From assembly GCA_963921825.1 (NCBI GenBank), contig OY997591.1:21075515-21139514 (forward strand): 64,000 bases of DNA, read 5' to 3'. Positions 47,360 through 58,887 of the stretch are shown here, in pieces (within the stretch, counting starts at the first letter, position 1; the number at the start of each line of letters is the position of its first letter). Both the position numbers and the translations under genes were made by a program. The stretch is from Erodium maritimum (Eukaryota > Streptophyta > Magnoliopsida > Geraniales > Geraniaceae). The notes under the pieces were generated by a model, which worked only from the letters and a program-made list of their open reading frames with translations, made no database searches and was not told the origin of the DNA.

Positions 47360-48419
47360 TTTTGTTTCAAAATCCCGTTTAACGAGCGAAAATTTGCACA
47401 AGTGTGTGCCTTACTTAATAGTTTGGATTAGAATGTGCTCCCTACGTTTGTCCCGCGAGGATAAGCATAACCATAAGGTTACGCCTTAGAAGCGCGAGCA
47501 CCTCACGTTGAAACCCGGCAACAGGTTGCCGAGGGCGACTACCACAAGCTTCCAGGCCAGTAACAAGATGGCACCGAACGGAGCGTGTGTGGTTGGTCGG
47601 ATTTTATGCCATGCATGGCCACATGGAAAGTTAAGGGTTAATCGTTGTTGGTTTTGAGTTGTTCGAGGAACGATGGAAGGAACTGTGCTAGTTTCTGAAC
47701 TGTTCAATTTATCGAGATCACAGTACTTGATGATTACTCCTTATGGGTGACTTGGGTGGACTTGACTATAAGTTGTTTTGATCGACAACTCGGGAACGAG
47801 CGTCAATGGTATAAGGATTACCACCGATCGGGATAAACTTATTTGATAAATCTTGGATTGTGTTTCGCTGTCAAGTTGATTATTGTACGTTTATTTTGGG
47901 TGTCTTGAAGGACGCCTACTTTCGGCTACAGTGCCAGTACGAGGTTCCACCGTTCTTGTTGTTGTGCGCCGTCGTCCGACAAGATGCTGGTAGAGTTCAT
48001 GGTTGTACGGAACCGTGCACCGGGTTTGAGAACCGTGGTCTCGCAGATACAATGACTCAGACGAAGCGACTTGTAAGATGGTTTTGTCAGAGGTGTGAAC
48101 TGGTATCGACGGTAAGATAATTATAGCAAGTTGGTTAACTTTCGTGATCGACCGTAGTTGAGATTTGTTAGTTTCTCCTTATTCTAGGATCGTGATACTT
48201 GATGATTGGTTGAATCATTATCAGGTTGAGAATCTTGAAAGTATTTACTAGGTGTGACCTGTCGATAGGATTGGGCAAGTATGCCGCACTTTGGATAACG
48301 TGAGCTTCTATTGGTAGTATGTTTTGAGGCGTGCCGACTTTCGACTAGAGGTTGGCGCATTGTAGTATTCACTTGGTTGAGGTACGTTTGTGTGTGGTTC
48401 CGACTTTGTTAACTTGTAG
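47360..48419 (+). repeat. Unidentified 1,060-bp unit U2
   Basis: Second copy of U1 (26698-27757), about 1.6% different, in unrelated flanks: tRNA-like sequence at left and EnSpm remnant at right. The shared ends define the unit limits within a few bases. Confidence 0.88.
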
Positions 48420-49005
48420 AGAGTTCCAAACATATTCAACCGTTTTAGATAATATATAAAGTTTGTGGGAAAATGTTACTACTGGGGTTGATGACGGTGC
48501 TGAAGATGGGGTCGCTGTGGAAGGGACGATAGCTTGCTGGGACGTAACCATTGCCATCATTTGCTGAAGCTTAGCATCCATCTCCTTGCACTGCTCTTCC
48601 ATCAATTTGCGCTGCTCGGCAATCATCAATTGGCGCTGCTTCTCCAAACGTTGCGCAAACACGGCCTCTTGCTAAACAATGCGAGTCCTCAACTCTTCTA
48701 CCTCCTCAGAGGAGCTTCAGACCTCGCACTGGAGCATTGACCGTCGTGCTTATCCCTCACAGTTGGGATGATCACCACATGACCGAAACCGGGTTGTAAT
48801 CTACCCTTCTGAGCCTTCTTGGCGATTTGTTGGATGATGTGTAGCTCTTCCTCCACAGTCAATGGTGTGAGGATAGTAGAGGATGAATCCTCGCACTCGG
48901 TCATCTGTGACTCGCACAACTTCTCACAGGCCGCTTCCACAATTAATTTGGCTTCTTCCTAATGAAAAATACAGCAGGAAGTTTGCATGAGACTCAACGA
49001 AACAT
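48420..49005 (-). pseudogene. EnSpm transposase C-terminal remnant
   Basis: On the minus strand, after a TTAG acceptor, an exon encodes EEAKLIVE...CESQMTECEDSSS and LTVEEELHIIQQIAKKAQKG, closely related to 6600-6340. In a shifted frame comes a glutamine-rich coiled-coil tail (LEKQRQLMIAEQRKLMEEQC) as in Ptta/EnSpm proteins. The frame change and the missing N-terminal exons show it is dead. The upstream intron is cut by the LINE-like sequence. Confidence 0.7.
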
Positions 49006-49679
49006 CACCATGCTCTGTTCCACTGGAACCAAAACTCACAGAATATTAAGCATTCTCGGCTCGCTTCACCCAAGCCTGTCCGAGCTTCTTAATTCCTGGA
49101 GACGAAACCTCTGTACTAGACACACGAGGGTGTGCCAAAGCTAAAAAAAATGTATCCATTAATCGTATAAACATTGAAGGTCTCCACTGCCATTGACGCA
49201 GATTCTGGTGTCGAAAATCAAACCCAAAAATCTTTCTGCCTCTGTTCTGACGCTTCAAAACAGAGCATCCGATAATCTCACCAAAAGCTCCAAAAGTGCG
49301 ACGAACCCAATTCTCCGAAGTCGCAATGGGTAAATTTAGAATGTAAATTTCATTTGGAATTACCTTTGCAGGATCACATCCCTTGTGAGTTGGAAACGCC
49401 TGTTTCTTCCTCTTCAAAAGTTTCAACCTTTGCGTCGCAACTGGATTGGAAGAACCACCCATCTGTTCAAGCTCCCCACCAGCAAGCCTGATATCGATTC
49501 CCTGTTTCCCGATCGCAACTCCTAACTGATCACGACCCTGAACAGAGCTCGACTACACTGGTTTCACTTTCTTTTTCCCAACCTGACTGGCATGACAAGA
49601 AGCATATTTCGACGTGACCTTCTTAACCCGCACTGTCGCCTTAGTCGGTATAGAAGCACGAACTCGTTTGACTGAAATG
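49006..49679 (-). pseudogene. RRM-containing ORF, probably LINE ORF1 fragment
   Basis: An open frame of 138 residues (49462-49046) contains an RNA-recognition motif: RNP2-like IYILNLP, then SENWVRRTFGAFGEIIGCSV and RNP1-like RKIFGFDF. The order and spacing resemble RRM-type ORF1 of plant L1 LINEs. Coding-like sequence continues upstream to 49679 with one stop, and G3 is inserted there. It could instead be a host RRM gene. No poly(A) tail or reverse transcriptase was seen. Confidence 0.45.
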
Positions 49680-50627
49680 TGTAAGAACCGCTCCCAGTCG
49701 ATCCCGGTCGAACCGGTGACTTTTAAGACAAGGTTGACTTTCTGCCGGAAAAGTCAACTGAGGACTCGGGAAGTCACTCGGGGGGCTTTTCCGGGGCCCA
49801 AAAAGCTTAGTCGTCATCACGGTTGGCTTAATTGGGCCGTTTCCATTCTTTTGAGTATAATATCGAAGGAAGTCAAATTTGGTCAAAATCGAGTTTTTTT
49901 ATCGAATCGATACATTTAAACTTGGACTGCTGGATTTTAAATGGAAGAGAGTGGCCCCATTATGCCAAGTGTCACTAATGGCTTGGAGGGAAGGAAAGAG
50001 GCTCAAAAGTCATCTCTACCCTCACTAGTTGTCCACAAAAGGGATAAGAACTAAAGGGTTTTTGGTCTTTTACACCTCTAGGTCTTTTTAAAGTATTAGA
50101 TGACACAAAATCAGCTCACACCTTAGTGTTGCAGCCGAAAATCACAAAGGGAGAGAGCAAGAGAGAAGCTCATTTCTTGAGGAAGAAGATAGTGAAGAAA
50201 GTTTGGATTTTGGAGCTAGTTCTTCATCCTTTTGACTCCATTTTGCTTCCCTCTCCTTCATCTCATCATCCTAAAGGTATGGATGCTCTCAACTCTTCAT
50301 TTCATCTACTCTCAATTCTTGGGTTTTGTGGGTTTTGGCTTGAAATTGATGAACTAGCCTTGTGTTGGTCTATTGGAGAAGGAATAGTGAAGTAGGATGT
50401 TGAGTTGATACTTTTGTTGAAATTTGATGAACATTTTGGAACTTTTGATTTGATTGTGATTTGGAGAATCATTGGAAACTTGTTTGTTTGTTGATTCCTA
50501 CCATGGGTAGAGGAGCTTTGATGTTATTTGATGGTTTTGGGAGCTGGAAATGGTTAAAAATGGAGTTTGGTGGTGGATTTTTGGAGAAAAGAAGATGGAG
50601 GTTGAAGAAGGGCGGAACTGCCCAGGA

Positions 50628-50765
50628 GCGTCACGGATCTGTGACGGATCCCGTGACGGGTGACGTCACGGCTACGTGAAGGACACCGTGACAGCACACG
50701 TCACGGCTCCGTGACGTCTTTCGTGAGGGTCGGTGTCACGGCTCCGTGACCGTGTCCGTGACCGA
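50628..50765. repeat. GTCACGG/CCGTGAC palindromic block
   Basis: Repeated inverted units, including TGACGTCA at 50661-50668, the core bound by plant bZIP (TGA/CRE-type) factors. It may act as an enhancer. It is similar to 21720-21840. Confidence 0.75.
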
Positions 50766-51479
50766 CCAGTTCAGAGGGTTTTTTTTAGGGTTTTCCCCCC
50801 GTTTTGATCTTGGTTAGGAGCTGAACTTTGGAGGGGTTTTGGGGAACCTTTTATTACTGTCAAGTGGAGTCTAATTAGAGTTTTGTTTTGTGATCAAAGA
50901 CCACAAGACCTTGAAGAACGAAGACCTTGAAGAAAGTAGACATTGCCGGTACCCGTGTGAAGGACGGTGTGGTGACCATCGCTTGTGACAACAGAGTGTT
51001 GAGAGGAAGACCACGAGGTAGGGAAAATCTTAACTTCTCGATTAAATAACGCTTAGTATGCATGTTAGGTTAATAAAAATGGAAAGGTCCTAGAATTGCC
51101 TATAGGATGCGAATAACTAGAATAATCGTCTTTCAATTACTAATAAATGGATGAGTGTAGTATGCATGTTTAGGATGATGACTATTAGTGAAGCTTGCTT
51201 TCAATACTTGGGAATTGATTTACTGGTAGAGAGGTTGTGAAGAGCTCTCGGATTAGTTGTGTGCTAGGTTCACATGCTTGATTGCTAGTATTAGGATATT
51301 CAAGAGTCTAATGGAACTAGATCGAATGCATGCTTGATTGTTCTTAGTTTTACTTGAATGCTTGAATGATCATTGATTACTTGAGGGGTGATTAATTGTT
51401 GATTGAACCGATGATCGAGTATGACTGGTTGTGCCAAGCGGTACAATCAGGTGATCGATGTACCGATGGTTCGTGACAG

Positions 51480-52461
51480 GTAAGTATACGGTAAGCGTGG
51501 AATGGTATTGGATGTCTTGTTGTGATGAATGTATTCCTTGATGAGTGTTGAATGATGATTGAATGATATTGCTGGTTCCTTTATCTTTATTCTTAAGATG
51601 TATGTTTGAATGATTGTTTGGTTCGGTACTACACCGGGGGGTAATCCGGTGCCGTTGGTGGTTTGAGTTGGACAGATGTACGGGATATTGAGTGATGTGA
51701 GGAGCTTATTGCTCGGCAGATCCTACGGGATATCGAGTGACGTGAGGAGCTTATTGCTCGGCAGATCCTACGGGATATTGAGTGACGTGAGGAGCTTATT
51801 GCTCGGCAGATCCTACGGGATATTGAGTGACGTGAGGAGCTTATTGCTCGGCAGATCCTACGGGATATTGAGTGATGTGAGGAGCGTATTGCTCGGCGGA
51901 TCCTACGGGATATTCATTGATTATTGGGGCCAGAGGGCTCGGTAGATCCTACGGGATATCGATTATGGTTACTAAGGTTTCACCCAAGTGGGTGTGTCCC
52001 ACGGGAGCACCACTTGGTTCCCTATGATCGATGGTCCCTTGGAGGCATATCTGAATGGTTTTCGGTGCCCCGAAGCATGTACCTCCTCTGGACCGAGGGA
52101 AAATCTGATATGACATGGATACTCTGGTGGATTGGGGCATGGAACCCGAGGTTGTCCCAGAATCTATCCATCGATCGGAGGCTTGAGAAAGCAAGTGATT
52201 GACAGGATATTGATTAATTCCATTTTACTCTTATTGATTCATTAAAGTAATTCTTTTGAAATTCCTTATGATATTGTTACCTTGAGATTATTGTCTTATT
52301 GTAGTTATTTCTGTTTCTTTATTATTTCCTTGTTAATTGTGTTAAACTATTGATTCGGGTTACCTTTGTAAGCAGTTTACTATTTGACCTAAGGGTTGAG
52401 TTATTAAGGTTTTTCCAACTGAGCGTAAGCTCACTCCCTTTGGTTTCTGACTGTGTTACAG
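51480..52461 (+). other. Candidate intron inside G3 5' LTR
   Basis: AG|GTAAGTAT at 51480 to TTACAG|G ending at 52461 (982 nt), enclosing minisatellite and hairpin. The 3' LTR keeps the pair at 60290 and 61279. Splicing is inferred. Confidence 0.45.
51676..51930 (+). repeat. 45-bp minisatellite, G3 5' LTR
   Basis: About five units containing GGGATATTGAGTGA and GCTCGGCAGATCCTAC. As 45 is divisible by 3, the frame stays open and gives a spurious repetitive peptide. Partner array at 60494-60735. Confidence 0.92.
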
Positions 52462-52737
52462 GCGTGTCGGATGTCTAGTGAGTTCGAGGCCCACGAGCTT
52501 TGGGACTTCTTGGGGTTTTTAGTAGAGTTATGTTGGTCTTGTGTATTGAACATCTTTTATCGTACTATTTATGTTGAGCTGTGACTCACGAGGATTTGAA
52601 CTACTTGTTTATCTATATCTTTTTTATGGAGCTTTTATGAGAATTTTAAGGTTTTATTAATTGTTTATGATTTCTATTCATTTCAACTCAGGTCACGTCT
52701 CGAGTCCGGTCAAATCCGGATTTGGGGCGTGACAATT

Positions 52738-52750
52738 TGGTATCAGAGCC
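52738..52750 (+). other. Primer-binding site of G3
   Basis: TGGTATCAGAGCC, complementary to initiator tRNA-Met. Confidence 0.92.
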
Positions 52751-53569
52751 TGGTTTCATTTGAAACAGGTGGTAATTTTCGAACTTGTTTTCAAAACCTT
52801 GGACCAACGTTTATTAGGTGGGTAGAGTTAGGGAGTCTAAGTCGTGTGTTCATTGATGCAAGTGAAAATATTTGATGCAGAGAGTGAGAAAGACTCGAGT
52901 CTTACTGTTTTGTTTGTTAATTAAATTTGAACTCATTTGATTATAACGGTTATATCGCTTGAGTGGTACCCTTACCTTATTGACTGTGAGATGCAGTGAT
53001 CGGTGAAACCGACTAGTTGAGATCGGTGTTGGGTTGACAAGCAATGACCGAACCGTTATATGTTGATTGTTGAGTAAAGTGTTTGTGTGTTAAGTGCATT
53101 ACCGTTGTGGTTGGTTGTTTCATGTGACTTGAACTGAGGGATTATTTGAGAGGGGTGTTGATGAGGCGGGAGATTGGTTTCAATAGAGTGTTACCGGCGG
53201 AGCGGTGTTTGAGCGAAGGGAGGATTTATGGAAGGGTTGAATTGTTATGATTTGGAAATTGTTTGAGTGTTGACTCGGTTATGACGTTTAGAATTGTTTA
53301 AGGAATCAGGATGGAAAATATGATTCAGTTAGAGTAACTTTTAAAAGGGGAATCGAACTTGAGTAATCTTGCACCCTCTTGGTTGAGTGTGTACTTGCGA
53401 AGCATGAGAATCCTATGTATTGATTGTGTTGTGAACTACAGAGCATGAGAACTCTTTAATTGGAATAACTTGTGGAAATTGATTGGTAATTGTGCCGCGT
53501 AAGCGGAGGGTTAGTGGAAAATACGAATAGGTCATGCCGAATTTTCTGTAAAACTGAATTGGTTGTTCT

Positions 53570-53667
53570 ATCACGGGTTGACTCAGGGGTGCCACTGTGG
53601 TCAAACGTGATGGTTGGATGTCAAGTGGTTACAACGAGGTTCGGGGACGCCTGAACCAAGTTGTAAC
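53570..53667 (+). other. Conserved leader stem-loops SL1 and SL2 (G3)
   Basis: SL1 is 53570-53611 (ATCACG/CGTGAT, then TTGA/TCAA). SL2 is 53628-53667: outer GTTACAAC/GTTGTAAC, inner GGTTCGGG-GACG-CCTGAACC. Relative to G1 the inner stem changes on both sides and still pairs. It lies about 395 bp before gag. Confidence 0.62.
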
Positions 53668-54061
53668 GATGCGAGATCGACTCGATTATTGTGACTAAAG
53701 ACAAGTAACTTGAGGAAAGTTAAGGGTTTGTTAAAGGAAGTAAGGAAGGAGAAAGGCTGTGATAAAAAGGATTAAGGACTTGTTTGCAAAACGTCTTGCT
53801 TGTGCTTTCCACCCCAGTGATGGGATGTTTGTGGTTGATCTTTGGCTCCCATGGGAGTTGGTTGTATTACTTGGTTGCTGTGTGAGACGCACGATGTGCG
53901 GGCTTGTGTGTATATATATAAGTACTATATACAACCTATTTACTTAACCTGACCCAAATAGGATCCATTGAGACGAACGTTAACATCCCCTCTTCGCTTA
54001 GATAGTGAGGTCGTGTTGAACTTAGTTTGAACTGTACGTACTACTGCAGCGTTCTTTCGTG

Positions 54062-55170
54062 ATGTCCGGTGTCTACATTCCGAGAGGTACCCGGAGTCGC
54101 CCAGCTTTGGGGCAGAGTCAGTCACCAGCTGTTGGACTGGCAAGGGCAGCAGGTGCCAAGGCGCTGCTCCCACAGAGCACCAGAGCTTTGAGGATGGACC
54201 GCCAGGGTCACCAGTGAGAGATACCCCGGTCGCAGAGCCGACACAGACTACCCCTATTGATGAGGTGGTACGCGCAGTGCTAGCAGCACTCAACGCTCAG
54301 CAGGAGACTGCAGCACCGGCGACAGAGCTCGTGCCTGCCACTGAGACAGTCGCCGTTGAGAGGCCAGGGCAGATGGATAGCTACACGGCCCAGGCACTTC
54401 GTGATTTCCGTCGTTTGGGTACACCGACATTTTCTGGGAGCACAGACTCTGAGGCAGTAGTTCTATGGTTGGAGCGGATCACTCGCAACCTTGACACGTC
54501 TGGTATTTCTGAGGGACGTCTGAGAGTTTCCTTCTCCACCTTCCAGCTTGAGGGAGAGGCTTTTTACTGGTGGCAGTCCGTGCAGACCAGAGTTGGTGAG
54601 GATTTCGAGCTTTTTAGTCGACTGCTCCTGGAGCAGTACTTTCCGCGATCATTTCGGGATGATCGTCGTCAGCAGTTCATGGATCTGAGGCAGAGGGGTA
54701 TGACAGTAGCTGAGTATTCGGCGAGGTTCTTATCCTTGTCCCGCTTCGCACCCGAGATGGTACAGACTGAGGACAGTCGTTGCAGGCGGTTCGAGAGTGG
54801 GCTCCTTCCTGCTATTGCGGATCGGATTGTTGTTTTGAGGACGGAGGTGTACTCTACTCTCGTTGACCAGGCCTTAGCAGTAGAGAGGCACTTTCGAGAG
54901 ACTGCCCGAGAGCGAGATGTCAGGCCGAGACCGAGTGGGTTCCTCAGGCCATCAGAGAGGCGTGATGCCAGACGACAGAGGACTTCTGGGCACTTCCAGC
55001 CACAGTTTCAGCAGAGTGGTATGCGCAGAGGAGCAGCAGTGGCATCAGTTGCACCTACACCATTGGCACAGTTCTGCCCTACATGCAGACAGCAGGGGCA
55101 TTTGGCCCAGAACTGCCCGAGGACCAAAGGACCCGCAGAGCGGCAGATGGATCGTCCACAGTAGTATGAT
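54062..55170 (+). mobile_element. G3 gag
   Basis: Retrotransposon gag region with FSGSTDSEAVVLWLERITRN, WWQSVQTRVGEDFELF and RFAPEMVQTEDSRCRRFESG, then a zinc knuckle C-x2-C-x4-H-x4-C (CPTCRQQGHLAQNC). It packages element RNA into particles. Closely related to the G1 gag at 11178-12064. Confidence 0.92.
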
Positions 55171-55179
55171 GAGAGGCAG

Positions 55180-58100
55180 CGTGTCGATGATCGGACTTGT
55201 TATCAGTGCGGCCGGTTGGGGCACATTGCTTTTACTTGTCCCGATCGGGTTGGAGTTGTACCTCCATCGAGGCCTCAGCAGGCACAGCCACGTCAGGCAC
55301 CTCCCGGCCGACCACGTCTGGCACAGCAGCAGAGAGCTCCGCGTCAGGCGGCGGGAGCGGTAGCCTCGAGACACCAGGCTAGGACTCAGCGGCAGGTGGC
55401 ACTACCACCACCACTGAGAGGAGGACCACCGGCACGGCAGGGCCGAGTGTATGTAGTCACAGATGCAGGAGCTGAGAGACAGTATGCCGGCCATGAGGCC
55501 ATATAGGGTACGTGTTTATTTTTTCATTCGTGAGCGTCTTTTTTGTTCGATACGGGTGCATCCCATTCGTTTGTCTCTACTTCGTTTGCTCGTTCCTTGG
55601 GTTTGGTGACGGAACCCCTTAGTAGACTCTTGTGTCTGGAGACCCCAGTTACGGGAGAAGTGGTGTTGGACGCCGTTTGTCAAGATTGTGAGGTTCGAGT
55701 GGCAGATTGCCCCTTCTTGGGTGACCTACTCATCCTGGAGATGACGGCTTTCGACGTGATCTTAGGGATGGACTGGCTTACGAGATATCGAGCGACGATC
55801 GACTGCTTTCGACGACAGGTGACCGTACGATCCGGTGATAGAGTCATCACTTGTGTTTTGGGTAGCAAGAGCAGAGTCCTCCTATCCGCCTTGACTACGG
55901 GAATGGAGGCCAAGGTTGTGCAGGATGGCAGAGACCTACCGAGAGTAGTGAGTGAGTTCCCGGACGTTTTTCCGGAAGAATTATCAGGTTTACCGCCGGC
56001 ACGAGAGTTAGAGTTTCGGATCGACTTGATCCCCAGCACCGCGCCGATCTCGATGACACCTTATCGGTTCACGCCAGCTGAGTTAGTCGAGTTAAAGCGA
56101 CAACTTGAAGAGCTGCAAGAGAAGGGCTTCATCCGCCCTAGTGTCTCACCGTGGGGAGCACCCGCCCTCTTCGTGAAGAAGAAGGGTGGTGCCCTAAGGA
56201 TGTGCATCGATTACCGGAAGTTGAACCGGGTAACGGTGAAGAACCGCTACCCGATGCCGAGGATCGATGACATGTTCGATCAACTGAGAGGAGCGACCTG
56301 CTTCTCCAAGATTGATCTAAGATCAGGCTACTACCAGTTGAGAGTCCGAAAGGAGGATGTGGAGAAGACCGCGTTCCAGACGCGTTACGGACACTTTGAG
56401 TTTCTAGTGATGCCGTTCGGGTTGACGAACGCGCCAGCAGCCTTCATGGATTTGATGAATGGCATATTCAGGCCTTACCTGGATCAGTTTGTCGTAGTTT
56501 TCGTGGATGACATCTTGATCTACTCGCCTAGTGAAGAGGCACACGAGGAGCACTTGAGGATAGTGTTGACCTTGTTACGCACTCACCAGCTATATGGGAA
56601 TCTGGAGAAGTGCGAATTATGGCTTGAAAAGGTGAAATTCCTCGGACATGTGGTGTCCCGTGATGGTATCCTAGTCGACCCGGCAAAGGTCGATGCAGTT
56701 TCAAAGTGGGCAAGGCCCAAGAACGTGTTTGAGATCCGTAGCTTCCTAGGGTTAGCCGGTTATTATCGACGCTTTGTTCAGGACTTCTCACGTTTGGCTG
56801 CACCTATGACAGCTTTGACTCGCAAAGGAGCAGAGTTCCTTTGGACTAGCAAGTGTGAGCACTCGTTCTCAGAGCTAAAGGCTCGTCTGACCACCGCTCC
56901 AGTGTTGATTGTTCCGGAGCGAGGAGTGGGCTATGGCGTATACTGTGACGCCTCAGGCGAGGGACTTGGTTGTGTTTTGATGCAGTGCGGGAAGGTGGTT
57001 GCCTACGGCTCAAGACAATTGAAGGTGCACGAGCGCAACTACCCGACCCATGATCTCTAGCTAGCAGCAGTAGTATTTGCATTAAAGAGTTGGAGACACT
57101 ATATGTATGGTGAGCAGTTTAGGGTGTTCCCAGACCACAAGAGCCTTAAGTATATTTTCTCTCAGCGCGATCTGAACATGCGCCAAAGGCGATGGATGGA
57201 GTTTCTTGAGGAGTATGACTTTGAGCTGCTCTATCATCCGGGCAAGGCGAACGTCGTCGCGGATGCTCGGAGCAGGAAGTCAACTCATTGCGTGGCCAGC
57301 ATAGCAGTATGAGAGTGGAGCATGTTAGAGGAGTTGAGCTCTTTCAGACTTGAGCTCGAGGAGATCACGGATGGTATGGCTTTGTGTGCATTGGTGGCTC
57401 AACCCACATTGGTTACTCGGGTGCTAGAGGCACAGACCGAGGATGCTGAAGCTATAGGGATTCGTGAGAGACTGGTAGCCGGAGAGAAGATCGATGACTG
57501 GGATTTGAGTACAAATCAGGGACTTCGGTTCAGAGGACGGTTGTTCGTGCCCCGAGGATGTAGAGACACCGTGTTAAGAGAGCGTCGCCACTCCCGGCTT
57601 GTAGTACACCCCGGTGGCACCAAGATGTATAGAGACATCCGAAGACAATTCTGGTGGAGGGGGATGCGCAGAGCAGTCGTAGTTTTTGTTTCGAGATGCC
57701 TCACCTGTCAGTAGGTGAAGGCAGAGCATCAGCGCCCCGCTGGCTTACGACAGTCTTTACCAGTTTCCGAGTGGAAGTGGGAGCATGTGACTATGGATTT
57801 TGTGAGTGGGCTACCGAGGTCGTCTAAGGGGCATGATGCCATTTGGGTTGTGGTTGATCGACTAACCAAGTCGGCACATTTTCTAGCTATGAGGATGACT
57901 GACACGGTGGACATGTTGGGCCGGTTGGATGTCAGGGAGATCATTCGTCTACATGGAGTACCGGTATCAGTGGTATCTGATAGAGACCCTCGTTTCACAT
58001 CCAGATTCTGGAAGAGCCTACAGAAGGCATTGGGTACTAAGGTACTGTTGAGTACAGCCTACCACCCTGAGACAGACGGACAGTCAGAGCGAACCATTCA

Positions 58101-58836
58101 AATTTTAGAGGACATGCTTCGAGCTTGTGTGCTTAACTTTCAGGGATCATGGGAGGATCACCTACCTTTAGCAGAGTTCGCTTACAACAACAGTTATCAG
58201 TCCAGCATTGGTATGGCACCATTTGAGGCTTTATACGGCAGACCATGTAGGTCGCCGGTGTGTTGGGCTGGGGTAGGAGATCAGAGTTTGCTGGGACCAG
58301 ATATGGTCAGGGAGACGACCGAGAAGGTCACAGTGATTAGAGAGCGGCTGAAGACCGCACAGAGTCGTCAGAAGAGCTATGCAGACAGACATCGCAGACC
58401 ACTTGAGTTTCCGGTCGGAGACCACGTTTTTCTGAGGGTGAGCCCGAAGAAGGGCCTACTGTGGTTCAACCGCGACGGAGGAAAGATATCCCCGCGTTTC
58501 ATTGGACCATTTGAGGTCTTAGAGAGGATTGGAGTTGTAGCTTATCGGTTAGCCTTGCCACCGCAGCTTGGGAATGTGCACAACGTCTTCCATGTGTCCC
58601 AACTGCGGAAGTACACGGCAGATCCCTCGCATGTTATCGAGTGGGCAGATATTGAGGTAGCATATGATGTCTCTTATGAGGAGCAGCCCATCAGGATTGT
58701 GGATACGGGAGAAAAGGTCTTGAGGAAGACTACTATACCTTTGGTTCGAGTGCAGTGGAAGCATCAGGGAGCTGACTCGACCTGGGAGCGAGAGGATGAG
58801 ATCCGAGAGAAGTACCCCCACTTGTTCGACCTTTGA
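55180..58836 (+). mobile_element. G3 pol: protease, RT, RNase H, integrase, chromodomain
   Basis: In order: a second CCHC region (near 55195-55250), aspartic protease (DTGASHS, about 55546), reverse transcriptase (about 56040-56800; [20 protein letters not shown]), RNase H (about 56900-57270), integrase with H2C2 zinc site (about 57590-57715) and core ([20 protein letters not shown]), and a chromodomain-like tail ([18 protein letters not shown]) up to 58836. Chromodomains steer integration to marked chromatin. The region is broken, with a few breaks. Confidence 0.93.
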
Positions 58837-58849
58837 GGTACTTTCACTT

Positions 58850-58887
58850 TTAATTTCGAGGACGAAATTCTTTTAAGGAGGGTAAAT
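58850..58887 (+). other. Polypurine tract of G3
   Basis: Ends AATTCTTTTAAGGAGGGTAAAT directly before the 3' LTR. The same GACGAAATTC motif precedes the LTRs of T1 and of the fragment at 30695. Confidence 0.85.

Larger units (their letters stand above)
49680..52734 (+). repeat. G3 5' LTR
   Basis: 3,055 bp, TGTAAGAACC...GGGGCGTGACA. It holds a GTCACGG palindrome block (50628-50765) absent from the 3' LTR, a 45-bp minisatellite, GTAAGTAT at 51480 and the hairpin at 52421-52432. Confidence 0.95.

Noticed and set aside
51676-51945. Repetitive peptide GILSDVRSLLLGRSY
   Set aside because: The 45-bp repeat unit keeps any frame open. It sits in the LTR and reflects the minisatellite, not a gene.
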